A DNA stretch of 64,000 bases from Panorpa germanica (GCA_963678705.1 OY783203.1:19078535-19142534), one strand, 5' to 3'; counted from the stretch's first letter, positions 22,039-32,625 are shown. Made by a program: numbers and translations. The notes: generated from the sequence alone by a model not told the origin.

Positions 22039-23387
22039 TAGGGTTTTTCAACAAGAACTTTGTTTTTTCAATAGGGGCAACATCAACAACATGACAGTTT
22101 TGACATTTAGTTTTTTGACATATCAGTAGTGATGATATATGATAGATGCTTTGGTAATTGTTACAATGAATCTATTTTGCTCGAAAATCGCATTAAAATA
22201 ATAAAAAACCACTATGAAAATGGTGAATCTGTAAAAGTTACATTTTTCTGGAAAAATCATTTTTTAAGACAAAGCCCATTTTCATTTCTCTAAATACGTC
22301 AACAAGCAAAATTGCCGTGTTTGGGTTTCTGCAAATCCAAGAGAGATTGTTGAGAAGGCTTTGCATGCTCAACGTGTCATTGTATGGTGCGCTACGTGGT
22401 CTGCAGGCGTGATTGGGCTGGTTTTTATTCGAAGATGCGGCTGGAAATGCTAGAAGTGTTAGAAATGCTAGAAATTTTGATAAAAGAATCGACATCTATC
22501 AGTGTGATCGTGGTGGACATGTGTCCGATATCATTTTTCATTCATAATTTCCAAACCTTACTCTTTCTAATCATTTATTATTATACTTATATTGTTATAA
22601 CTAATTTATATAAATTATCTAATAACATATTTTCTAGATAATTTTAATAATGGTGATATTTTAAAGTCAGAGTATTAACCATTTCTAATATCCTTTTTTT
22701 GTCAGTCATCATACTAGCTCAAATGGCTTAGTTCTCTTCAATCTCCTTGTCAGTCCATCCGTGTGCAGCAGGAGAAGCGTTTCCACGTTGACATGCTGCT
22801 GGAGACGTTGCTCGTGCTTTCTTGCAATTTCCGTAATTTCTTCAGCTACTGTACTTTGAGATCCCTATGTATATCGCTATTGCGGACATACCATGGTGCA
22901 TTCATTATGTTCTATAGAACTTTATTTGGGAAAGTTTGAATGCATATGATTTTCTTAGTACAGCCCCAGAGCTGGTTTCCATATGTCCAAACTGGTTTCA
23001 ATATTTGCTTATACAGCATGAATTTGTTATGTATGGATAATGTGGATTTGCGTCCCATTAGCCAGTATATTTTCTTATATCTTATTCCCAATTCATCTCT
23101 CTTTTTTTTCACGTGAACCTTCCAACGTAGTTTGGCATGTAATGTCATTTCTTGCCATACTTTGCTGTATTCGCATACGGAATAGCTTGGTCATTTATTA
23201 GTACCGGAATGTAATTAGTCCTTTCGTTGGTGAAATTAACATGTACCTATTTCGTTTAAATGCAATCCACCGTTTCATTGACCTTGCACTTACACTCTTT
23301 CTAACACAATAAAAATTTTAATTATTTTCATCTAAATTCCGTGCTTTATTTTGTTTTAAAAAACAAAGTTCTTGTTGAAAATCCCTA
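22039..23387 (+). mobile_element. Mariner-like transposon remnant with intact TIRs
   Basis: Inverted ends TAGGGTTTTTCAACAAGAAC and GTTCTTGTTGAAAATCCCTA extend over about 27 bp with one mismatch and are flanked by TA on both sides (22037-22038, 23388-23389). Inside, translated pieces belong to a Tc1/mariner-type transposase. HYENGESVKVT is at about 22207. AHFHFSKYVNKQNCRVW, EKALHAQRVIVWCAT and WSAGVIGLVF follow. The C-terminus RIDIYQCDRGGHVSDIIFHS is at 22485-22544, with its own TAA. Large internal deletions make it non-autonomous. A Jockey fragment is inserted after the transposase stop. Confidence 0.85.
22571..23293 (-). mobile_element. Jockey-type LINE inserted in the mariner
   Basis: The minus strand encodes LHAKLRWKVHVKKKR, YWLMGRKSTLSIHNKFMLYK, ILKPVWTYGNQLWGCTKK, then NAPWYVRNSDIHRDLKV. 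Upstream of these lies a frame-shifted RWIAF block. This is the RT thumb and C-terminal region of Jockey. ACTCTTTCTAA flanks it on both sides (22560-22570 and 23294-23304), consistent with an 11 bp target duplication. Confidence 0.85.
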
Positions 23388-24030
23388 TAGAAACATATTC
23401 TTCAATCTATTCAAGTTATAAAGCAACATGACATTGGTTTATTAACTTTTAAAATAGCTCTATATTGAATAAATAAAAGCAGTAAAACCCCGCCGAACAA
23501 TCCACTTTCTGATTGCATATGTCGGGCTCCCACGGTAGCAGTTGATCATACGATAAGAACTCTTGCACATACTCCTGCTCTATACGAGCAAACGCTTATC
23601 TCTACGAGTTTTATATTGCCGACACCGACGCCGATACCGATACCCACCGAGTCTTACACGTACCAAATAAACACCTGTCCTGGATTTACGACTACAACGA
23701 CAAACTGAACCTGCTCCTTCCAAATATGCCGCGAAACATTCTGTATATATCACACTTGATGGTACATTGGCTGCCTTCGGATTCGATTACCGAACTGACA
23801 CTATATTGTTTCTCTTCTTGTTGTCAATATTAATTGATTATATGTTTACTTAATCATGAACTTATTATGCAGTTGTGTAGTAAATATGTACAATTTATAA
23901 ATTATGACAAGTTAATTCTTTTCAGTTAGGTCAGTTAATTTCCTCACAGTAACTTTAAATGCAACACTGCTCTCGTCACTGTCAAATTTTGATCAAGCTG
24001 CGTTATTTAACATTGAAAACAGACAACCTC

Positions 24031-24330
24031 ATGAATTGTAACGAAAATGGAAAAAGTGAATTTTGTGTGCTGATTACCCATTATTTTTGGCGTAAAAAAA
24101 CCATCACCGACACAAAGGAGAGTCTTGATAAGTACTATCTGCACCGTCAATTTGAATGGCAAAGAAGTGGTTTACTGAGTTCCGTTGTGGTCGTACCATC
24201 ATAAGTGACACCATACGTTCAGGTCGTCCAGAGGGGGTCGTCACGCCACAAATAGTCAGCAAAATCCATGGAATGATATTGGATGATCGGAAAATGAATG
24301 TGCGTGAGGTGACTGATGCTGAATGCCTCC
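24031..24330 (+). mobile_element. Mariner transposase N-terminal fragment, frameshifted
   Basis: One frame gives KSEFCVLITHYFWRKKTI and ESLDKYYL. After a frameshift near 24155 the next frame gives KKWFTEFRCGRT, SGRPEGVVTPQIVSKIHGMI and LDDRKMNVREVTD. These are the successive helix-turn-helix blocks of a mariner transposase, including the GRP linker. The catalytic domain is gone. Confidence 0.85.
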
Positions 24331-24559
24331 CAACTGATCTACTGATTTTTGATTGTACGTATCCCTGCGTATCTTTTTACAGTAAATATTTTGAGAATTT
24401 ACATTCTAGATTGCAAGAATGCTTACGCAATACATAGGCTGAGTACATTTGAGTATAGGATTATACTCTTACAGTAGGCCTTACTCTTTGCTTACAGATT
24501 CTTTATTCCTTACTTAATAATATGAATATTAAAAACACAATAAAAAACATTTCTCCCTG

Positions 24560-24940
24560 GTAATGTCATCCACGCGTCGTTGCCAAAAATCAAATTCATC
24601 TTGTTTTCTTTTCTCTTCCTTCCCTTTTTCCTTGCAAAAACACCTCCAGGTATAATCGACTTTCCACTTTTAATAACGTACGAATACCTACTATCCCTTT
24701 TTATGTCTTTATGTTCTCTTCTTCTGTTTTTCATCTTCTTCATCAATTTTATTCCATTTTCTTCTTCTTTTAGGATTTTCATCATGTCGATTTCAAGTTT
24801 CACTTTCTTCTTACAGCTATTTTTGATATGCACCAAAGTTTCCTCTACTCTGTCACAAATCCTGAATCACTTCTCTTCCTGTACTACCCTTCTCTTCATC
24901 TTTTCATTTCCCCCTTGTTTTCCTAGGTTTTGTGGCATAT
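24560..24940 (-). mobile_element. LINE N fragment
   Basis: A pyrimidine-rich plus strand encodes, on the minus strand, a Lys/Glu-rich chain with the style of the N C-terminal region. Opposed 108- and 120-codon frames here are a composition effect, not genes. Confidence 0.4.
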
Positions 24941-24960
24941 AACAAAATAGTAGGTTTATA

Positions 24961-25762
24961 CAGGGTGTCGCAATATTCAACTATAAGCGGGCACCAGAGG
25001 GTGGTCCTGCTCATGACTACACAAGAAAAAAAGAAAACAAAAATTTATCTCATTTTGTTTAGGAATTAGAAAAAAAAATTAAATTCTTTCGAAAATTGAA
25101 ACACCTTAAGATATTTTTAACTACCATGACCACAATTTTTCAAATATTTCTGATTTTTTTTTTGTATCGGCAAAAATTATTTGTACTATTTGTTTTAATT
25201 CATTCAACTATAAAAACCTATTTTGGGTATTGTAAAAGAGATAACTATCAACAACAACAATTTATGAAATTTGGTTCTTGTTTAGAAATAGTATGCATAA
25301 TTTTCTTTTATTGCTAGTTTTCCTGGAGTATTATACCATTTTGGAATCCTAAAGAGTTGCGCCAATTTTAAAAAAACTTGCCATAGTAGTGTTCATACTT
25401 TTTTTTTACTCCCCGATGAGTTAAATTGGACAGAAATAAAAATCTTTAAAAATTTTAGAGAAAAAAGTAATTTCGATTGATTTTTGTGTAAAAACTACTA
25501 GCATTTTAGGATTTTTAATGGTTGTGGTGGATAGCAGTGTTATTTAGGTTGCCGATACAAAAAGAAAATCAGAAATATTTGAAAAATTGTGGTCATGGTA
25601 GTTAAAAACATCTTAAGGTGTTTCAATTTTCGAAAAAATTTAATTTTTTTTTTCTAATTCCTAAACAAAATGAGATAAATTTTTTTTTTCTTTTTTTCTT
25701 GTGTAGTCATGAGCAGGACCACCCTCTGGTGCCCGCTTATCGTTGAATATTGGGACTCCCTG
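24961..25762 (+). mobile_element. Long-TIR foldback DNA element, copy 1
   Basis: Arms of about 200 bp (24961-25160 and 25560-25762) are near-perfect inverted repeats: CAGGGTGTCGCAATATTC on the left and its complement on the right ending GGGACTCCCTG. TA flanks both ends. Relatives are at 55642-56165 and about 45720-46137. No transposase is visible, so it is non-autonomous. The terminal CAGGGTG is typical of Tc1/mariner-related MITEs (inference). Confidence 0.85.
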
Positions 25763-26470
25763 TATAATATAAATAGTAATAAGAGTCGCCTTCATACAGT
25801 AATTTTCAAACGATTTTCCTCAACATGGGTCTTACATCCTTACGCATTTCGCATAGAATTTAATCGCTATTGATTTTTAGTAACGGGAAATTTATTATCA
25901 GGTAAAATTAAACCTAAGATTATTATTATATTATTATTTGAAAAATATCATGAAGTGGTATGATATTATCAGTATGTTATCAGCTACTAACGAACTTATA
26001 AACGTTAACATTTTACTTACATATTTAACTTGAAAACAAGTGATTGTCACAATAGATTTATGTACGCATAATGATATTTGTAAAAAAATAACAGTTTAAT
26101 GTTATCTACAGATTTAATCTCAACCACAGCACGCAACACGCAATATTGCGTTCGCATGAATAATTTGTGAGTGTTGACTAAACAAATCTGGATGAAAGTC
26201 ACAACTTTATTTGTACTATACTCGAACTGTATGAGGGAATGATGCAGACTGCTCGATTTAGAATAGGGGTTGAAAATCCAGTACACCCAGGGTGCTATCG
26301 GGCCCGTTGTGTACATAGACTACATTAAAACTTGTATAAATATATAAAAGTTCTACGACAATATTTTGTTTAAAAAAATAGTGTACACCTAACTCAAATC
26401 TAATTCCTTAAATGTTTTTGAATGAAACTTGGAATGTCATTTCAAGAATTACATTTCAAAGTTAGCTATA

Positions 26471-26735
26471 CGAGGTGCGGCTATTAAATAACGGGACTGA
26501 CGCTGTAAAATATTTCATAGATATTTTCTTATTATCCTATTCAATATACACCTCTCTTCTATCCCCACAACGCTCCTTTCTCAACGAATCGTTCATTATT
26601 CGAAACAGTGCTGGAAGTCTTCTTCTTTTTTCACAGCTTCAACGAACTCAAATCTTGATAGACAATGCGAAATAAGCCCGCGCTTTGCCTTGGTGGAAAA
26701 CCCAAAACTTGTCCTTCCACAAATCGGTTAGTTTT
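26471..26735 (-). mobile_element. Mariner remnant, 3' part
   Basis: A mariner-type end, CGAGGTGCGGCTATTAAATA, lies at 26470-26489. The minus strand encodes LWKDKFWVFHQGKARA (the block that normally holds HHDNAPAH) and, in another frame, EDFQHCF of the C-terminus. Catalytic Asp is not preserved. The other terminus is lost. Confidence 0.75.
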
Positions 26736-26770
26736 TTCCTTATTCTGGTACTTTATTTGTTAGATATTGG

Positions 26771-26840
26771 GCTTCACACGAGCACGAGATCGTCTCGTCT
26801 CGGTTCTAGTCTCGTAAAAGCGATTATAAGTAGATTTCCA
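26771..26840 (+). mobile_element. End fragment of hAT element (52369-53067 family)
   Basis: GGGCTTCACACGAGCACGAG followed by TCTCGTCTCG repeats matches the termini of the hAT-type element at 52369-53067. The rest is not visible. Confidence 0.6.
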
Positions 26841-26985
26841 ATATTTATTTTTACTTTTTAAGTTCAACATCCGTTCAACTGGGTCCTATCGAAGTTGAAG
26901 ACAAGCATCGTTACTCTCGCACACAGTGTTGTTTTTTAAATATTTAGTTTAGACAATTTGTGTACAAAAATAATAACTATTAGTT

Positions 26986-27228
26986 GACGGAGCAGTGGCC
27001 GAAAGCGTTAATGCTTGATGCCAAACAGCTATGACATCGGGTTCGATCATCGGACCAGGGTTATATTTTCTGGGTTTGGTTGTCAAAGATGTTACAAATA
27101 TTATAAACTTATTAGGCAGCGGTAAAGTTTACATATACGAGGGCACGACACCATAAAACTGCCAAGCAGGTGTTCGGTGATGGGACTCAACATCGGAAAT
27201 AGACCGACGTGTAATAAATAAATAAATA
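26986..27228 (+). mobile_element. tRNA-derived SINE (family S), complete copy
   Basis: The 243 bp element has a tRNA-like head. An A-box-like AGCAGTGGCCGAAAGCG starts near 26991 and the B box GGGTTCGATCATCGG is at about 27039. The body includes TTTTCTGGGTTTGGTTGTC and CATCGGAAATAGACCGACG, and the tail is (TAAA)n. The 11 bp direct repeat AACTATTAGTT (26975-26985 and 27229-27239) is its target duplication. Confidence 0.9.
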
Positions 27229-27371
27229 AACTATTAGTTATATTAAATATACACATAATTGTAAGTAAATTTGTTATTCTCATCCTAAAAACTCACTTAG
27301 AATGACAAAATGCACAAAACAGCACATTTCAACGACCTAAGAATTTGATTGCAACTAGTGGTGCGTGGTTC

Positions 27372-27650
27372 TTTTTTTTTTTTTTTTTTTATTTAACGTC
27401 GGCCTATTTCCGATGCTGAGTCCTATCACCGACGACCTCCTTCAATGTTGGCAGTATTTATGGTGTCGTGGCCTCATATATGTGGGCTACACCACTGCCT
27501 AATAAATGTACGATTATGTATGACCATAATCAATATAAGTTCATAATAACCAAACCCAGAAAATATATATCTGGTCCGGGGATCGAACCCGAAGACACAG
27601 TAGTCGGCGTCAAGCATCAATGCTCTCGCCCACTGTGTCGTCTATATATA
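27372..27650 (-). mobile_element. tRNA-derived SINE (family S), inverted copy
   Basis: On the minus strand it reads GACGACACAGTGGGCGAGAG, then GGGTTCGATCCCCGG (B box), then the S body, and ends CCGACGTTAAAT plus a long poly(A) (poly-T 27372-27391). It is opposite in orientation to the copy at 26986-27228. Confidence 0.9.
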
Positions 27651-27662
27651 CTGTTCTATAAT

Positions 27663-27818
27663 GCCGGTTTCACACCAGAGAGATAGTTGCATAAAACTGC
27701 AACAAAAGACAAAAATTGTTTAAGAACTGTCTCGTTGGTGTAAACATTTGTGTTTTTATTCAGAAATACACGATTTTGTTGTAGTTTCATGCAACTGTCT
27801 CTCTGGTGTGAAACCGCC
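27663..27818 (+). mobile_element. Short hairpin MITE
   Basis: The 156 bp element has ~45 bp inverted arms: GCCGGTTTCACACCAGAGAG on the left and the complement ending GGTGTGAAACCGCC on the right. AT flanks both sides. It has no ORF. Confidence 0.85.
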
Positions 27819-28052
27819 ATAGGGAGATATATTTGATTATTTACGTACTATCGCATAGGCAGAGATATTTTGTTTTTAATAAGTTCGCCATTTCCATCAG
27901 GCGCGGTATAACAAAATTCTTTTTTTAAAAAAATAACAAAATGATAAATATTACAAATTGATAGTAATTAGTAAAAAGCAATAAACTAAAAAAATTAGAA
28001 TATAATATAAATTTATAGTGAAATATTAAATATATTAGTTAAATTTGGAGAA

Positions 28053-28382
28053 ATGTCAGATATCAGACTATGGTGCTCCATGATCTCAAGAACAGATCTT
28101 TGCAAAGTTAGAGGCAGTGAGATGAACAGTTCCCGAAATAAGCGTATACCTAGGATGTCCACTACCACTCGTAGAGTGTACTTTACTAGAAAATCATCAA
28201 AGAAGAATCGAAAAGTGCTTATCGCTAGGCCACGCAAAATCAATAACCTAAATAAAATATTATATGGTAGAACGAAACGAACATTAAAGAAAATGCTAGG
28301 AGCAAAGAATGGTAGAAAAACGATTATAGGAAGACCACGGTCTATTAATAAAACTCCTTACACCCCTAACGAAAATGCGTGA
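28053..28382 (+). CDS. Unrecognised very basic 109-residue protein with two IGRPRxIN motifs
   Basis: The ORF of 109 codons starts at an ATG in a good context (GAGAAATGTC) and ends in TGA. An AATAAA follows at 28425-28430, about 43 bases past the stop. The protein has about 31 Lys/Arg against only 4 Asp/Glu. Two clear motif copies are present: NRKVLIARPRKIN at 52-64 and GRKTIIGRPRSIN at 87-99, spaced 35 residues apart. A degenerate third copy may lie between them (KILYGRTKRT, 68-77). The same motif occurs twice in the Ser/Arg-rich ORF at 20564-21139. The two proteins are otherwise dissimilar apart from starting Met-Ser, so this could be a shortened or diverged paralogue. No transmembrane segment or known domain is visible. 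Nuclear localisation and nucleic-acid binding are inferred from charge and the AT-hook-like GRPR core. It lies about 230 bases downstream of a short hairpin MITE. It might be a decayed copy; conservation in relatives would settle this. Confidence 0.55.
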   Translation: MSDIRLWCSMISRTDLCKVRGSEMNSSRNKRIPRMSTTTRRVYFTRKSSKKNRKVLIARPRKINNLNKILYGRTKRTLKKMLGAKNGRKTIIGRPRSINKTPYTPNENA

Positions 28383-28424
28383 GTTAAATTAGAATCTGAA
28401 TTTGTATTTACAAATACCTTAAAT

Positions 28425-28430
28425 AATAAA
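28425..28430 (+). promoter_or_regulatory. Putative polyadenylation signal AATAAA
   Basis: AATAAA 43 bases after the stop of the 109-residue ORF. The hexamer is common in AT-rich DNA, so weight is low. Confidence 0.35.
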
Positions 28431-28489
28431 TGTTTAATGAAAGATTAAATTCTTATTAATTAAATCAAATTTGTTCCGTTCAGTTACAT

Positions 28490-29390
28490 TAACTAGGTTA
28501 CAACTCGTATTGGTACAGCCCTTCCAGTCAAGGCGACGTCCCGATGAGTCAAACAAAGCCAATGTCTAAGGCCCACCGCACACGAGTCGACTGATTGCAT
28601 ACTATTCGAGCCATGTTTCGTAACTCTATAGAATTTTTAACAATAACATAACAGATGTTCATGATGTCACCATCAAAAGCATGCAACAAAGGTTGGCCCT
28701 GCGAACGAGGAACAGAGTCGCTGAAAACGTACTCCAAATGACTTTAGTTTCGTTCGTACCGTGTGTTTTCTCTCACTCGTATACACGTTAGTTCTCTCAC
28801 TAACAATACAGTTCTATTCTCATATGGTTCGGGCAGATTCGGGGCTAAGGTTTGCAATCAGTCCCGACGAGACAGGCAAGATGAAGTGTGTATAGTAACT
28901 CTCGCCTGGTATAGGCCTATCTTGGACATGAGTCAAAGAAAACGAGAAGTGACACAAATAGCCATGTTCATTTTCGACACATCGATAAATGTTTTGACAA
29001 ATGTCTCGCCGAGAGTGTACAGCCGGCATAAGATTAAAGAACAAACGGAAGAGAAGTGAGACCGAGATACTTGAGGCCAGACCGCAGTGTCTTAGGTATC
29101 GATACTCATACCAGCGCTATATTTTCTCGGTTTGATTGTTTCGTTCAATTGACTATATGTATTGCATAATCATAATTGTATTAAGCAGTGATGTTCACCT
29201 TTGGTACGATGACGACGAAGTAGTAGGTACTTAGGTAGGACGTAATACGATTCAGTAAAAGCAAATAAATAAATTACAATCGGTATTCCGTTTGACGTAA
29301 ATGCTCAAGCTGATTTTAAACGGTATCGTATATTTTTGGGTTATTTTGGGGGTTATAAGTAGCAATGTAAATAGAAACTTTAACTAAAAC
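28490..29390. other. Less AT-rich stretch, nothing recognised
   Basis: This stretch is visibly richer in G+C than the surroundings. It has opposed 98- and 74-codon frames that carry no recognisable motif. It could be part of an unknown repeat. Confidence 0.35.
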
Positions 29391-29395
29391 TGATA

Positions 29396-29846
29396 CACGA
29401 GGGTAGTTTGATAATTCAGTTACTTTATTTTTTAAAAGCGTTTATTTCTCAATAAAAGATAATTTTTCGGAAAAAGTGCTTTATTTATCAACATAGTCTC
29501 CTTTAAGCGCCATACATTTAGTTCAACGTTTTTTCAATTTATTTACTTTTTCCCAATAATTTCTTCAGGTTTGGAATCAGGATAGTCACAGAAGGATATA
29601 TCTGGAGAGTATGGTGGATGTGGTAGCAGTTCTTAGCCCAATTTATGGATTTTTGCCATGGTGAATATACACTCAATCGCAATCACGGCATCCATCCCGC
29701 GGATAGCTGTTTCTAATAGCAGATTAGCAAACACAGATTAAATGACGCAGCTTGCTCAAAATTTGACAGAAGTCTATTAATAAATAGTAGTTGACGGTAA
29801 CTGCGCAGGAATTTCCAAAAGTCACTGAATTATCAACCTACTGTCG
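29396..29846 (-). mobile_element. Mariner deletion derivative with TIRs and TA duplication
   Basis: Inverted ends (CACGAGGGTAGTTTGATAAT; right-end complement CGACAGTAGGTTGATAAT) are flanked by TA at 29394-29395 and 29847-29848. The minus strand encodes ELLPHPPYSPDISFCDY, the conserved mariner block before the last catalytic Asp. It then encodes TKCMALKGDYV of the C-terminus. The 5' half of the transposase is deleted. Confidence 0.9.
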
Positions 29847-30699
29847 TAACTAATAACCAGAGGTCGTTATTTTAATATAGGTATCACAAACCCATTTTTT
29901 TGTACAAATTGACACTGAATATAGCTTTTGAAATCGGCAATAATATTGTCCTTAGTTTGATATTATTAATTAATATAAATTTGTCATGTTAAAATGCGGC
30001 CACTTGGCCCAGACCTTACGGAACTCGAGAGATAGCCGGCCCGAAGCCAAAGCCAGGTCTCTGGTTCTGTTGAATGTGATAGCCTCCTTTTATTGATTGA
30101 ACGTTTTGGCTTCATTGGAAGATAACTGTTGATTTATTACTACGGAATGTGATGGTATTACAGAGGTGAAGTCCGAAGTTTTACGTGCTGTTGCTGAAAC
30201 ACGATTTTTGTAGATTTATATGTCAAAAGCAGATAATATTATTTATTAATTACTATATGAAACACTTTGCGATTGTACTCGTATTATTAAATATTTAACT
30301 CAACATTTTTTAAACGGGTTAAACGGAAACACTTAGTAAATTCTTGACTAAAACTAATTATTTACCAACTAATAAGATAATTTTTACACAATAAGCTTAA
30401 ATGATAATTTAAATGTAAATCATCATTTCTAAAGGGTATTTGAATGACTTTTGTTGATGTAAATGCATCATAGAGTTAGATTTATCCCAAGTAGGACTAT
30501 GTTTTACATTCTAATTCCAAATTTGAGTGCGATACGATGTTTGGTTCTTCCGTTATCCAGCTTACAAACTTAAAAAAAAAGTATCGAGCTCCCAGGTATA
30601 AAATTGTCTTACAGCGTATTTCACACTTACTACTAGCTTGCTACAAGCTAAATAAAGTGTTACGTTTAACCAGGATAAACTCGGTTCATTTCTTTAAAT

Positions 30700-30790
30700 T
30701 TTATTTTATTTTACGTCTGGTCATTTCCGCTGCTGAATGCTATCACCGATGACCTTCTATAATGCTGAAAGTATTTATGTTGTTGTGGCC
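30700..30790 (-). mobile_element. SINE S 3' fragment
   Basis: TTTATTTTACGTCTGGTCAT...GCTGAATGCTATCACCGATGACC matches the S 3' end on the minus strand. The tRNA head is absent. Confidence 0.6.
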
Positions 30791-30884
30791 AGTGTCTCGT
30801 AAATTTACCAATTTCTATAAGTATAGTAAGGTTTCATTTTATACCATTTTATTTATATTAATATACAACATTACAACTATATAC

Positions 30885-31500
30885 GACTTTAAGTTTATTG
30901 TGTGAAAATTTGAAGTCGATTGGAGTAAAACTTTCGGAGATATAGAGTTTTTAGTCTTCATCTCTCCGGTCTGGTTTCGTCTTTTTTTGAAACTTAAAAT
31001 GCGTTTTTCTCACACTTAGCTTTTTCAGAGTCGGTGTCCTCTCAAGCGCAAAATATACTGCATCGATTCTTTTCAAAATTTGTAAACTCTTTCTTTATAT
31101 AAAAGCCGAGGTAACGCTGTCGAGTTTTTCTTAATATTAGCGTATTTTAAAATAACAAAATTTCGGATTTTTTTCATGAAAAATCAGTATTTTGTCTTCT
31201 AAGTGTTGTAAAAAATTGAAAAATCATAAAGAAAACACTTGACAAAGTTACCTGCAGAAACATTTTCGATTTTTGAATTCATATAATCTGTGAAAATGAA
31301 ACTATTTTTTATGGCGTCTGCGGAGATTCGCTGTCAATATCTCATTTCTTCATATTTATTTGTGAAAATGTTACAAAGTATTCTTTAAATGTTATTTTAT
31401 CATGTAGTAATTATAGAAATAATTATATATTAACTGTGTCGTCAAAAAACATTATCGAAAATTTGCTTTTTTGTGTCGATTTGACCTTACCCTTGAGGAA
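30885..31500 (+). repeat. Repeat F, copy 2
   Basis: Inverted counterpart of 9885-10565, with landmarks TTATTGTGTGAAAATTTGAA, CGCTGTCGAGTTTTTCTTAA and TTATCATGTAGTAATTATAG. No coding capacity. Confidence 0.7.
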
Positions 31501-32189
31501 ATATTCAAAAAGGATTTCCGAGTAGCCCTCTCAAATATTTAAATATACTTTATCAAAATATATCAATAAAGTATTTTGACTATTCCGCTTATTAACTCAA
31601 TCCTCATCTAATATTATACCATATTTTGTTAAAATCCAGAAATCTAATTTAATATTTCTCAGAAATAATATGATGAAATTTTAATTAATAATTTTAGAAT
31701 CTAGTCTAAAAATGAAGTGTCAGAAATATATTTTAAAAATGTAATAAACGTTATTTCATCTAGTTTCCGCTGTTTTCCATCAAAATTGAAATTAATAAGA
31801 AACTTTTCTTCCTTGAAACCTTGTCATACAATGACATTTTAATGATGCAAAAGAATTTTCACCTTGTTTATATTTCTTTTATGGTAAGTTGAGCAACTTT
31901 CATATATTTTAGAAGATGAAAACCATGTTATAGTTAAACCTCGTCATCACAAAGGTTCACGGAGAATCTCCAGTTTTACATACTTAGACGAAAATATAAC
32001 GAAAGTTCTTTACGACAGTCGCTCGCAGTATCAGTATACAGAAGTAATTAGATTATTTATAGCAACAAACACTCATGGAATTTAGTTCTTTCCAGTTAGA
32101 ACTTTTCTACCCTTAGAAATTCTTTCTTACAAGCTGGTTAATTATTTAATGTCATTATATTTAACGTTTAAAGAGAAAGGAGTATTTTG

Positions 32190-32625
32190 AAAGGAATGGA
32201 ATGGTGATCGAGCAGGCAGAGAGAAGAAGAGAAGGAGGCGCAAGTGTGGCAGAAGAGCTAAGGAGAAGGGATAAGGAGATACAGCAACAAAAAAGAATGG
32301 GAAAACCGAGAAAAGCAATTACAATACAATACAATATAATATACCTCAGTACTTATTAGAAAAAGACACAAAAAACATAAGAAGAACAGCAAGGTTTAGA
32401 TTGGGAAATGAGGAAAAAGGAAACAGATACTGGGAATGTAAAGAGGAAAGAATGTGTAGAGTGTGCGGAACGGAGGACGAAACACTTGAGCACATTAAGT
32501 TTGATTGTAAGGAAAAAGTAGGGAGTGAGATGAATATTGGGCAGCTCTTAAAAGGGGGCAAGGAAGGGAACAGATGGATGGCAGAAATAACTAGAAGAAG
32601 GAAGGCTGAAGCTATTTAAATCTTT
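32190..32625 (+). mobile_element. LINE N C-terminal region with intact Cys/His motif
   Basis: After AARFRLGNEEKGNRYW-type sequence, the plus strand reads RMCRVCGTEDETLEHIKFDC (CxxC...H....C). A Lys/Glu/Gly-rich chain to a stop at 32617-32619 follows. This C-terminal block is found in a group of insect non-LTR retrotransposons. The upstream part is frame-broken. Equivalent minus-strand copies are at 54803-55063 and 4860-4990. Confidence 0.75.

Noticed and set aside
25096-25317. 73-codon ORF in the foldback element
   Set aside because: It runs from the TIR arm into the centre with low-complexity Phe/Ile content; it is not a transposase.
27540-27650. tRNA gene suggested by a good B box and A-box-like segment
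   Set aside because: Spacing, missing cloverleaf continuity and the SINE body plus poly(A) show a tRNA-derived SINE, not a tRNA gene.
28013-28243. 76-codon minus ORF opposite the basic ORF
   Set aside because: Antisense shadow; the motif similarity supports the plus strand.
28763-29059. 98-codon plus ORF in a GC-richer stretch
   Set aside because: An opposed 74-codon frame is equally open and no motif is recognisable.
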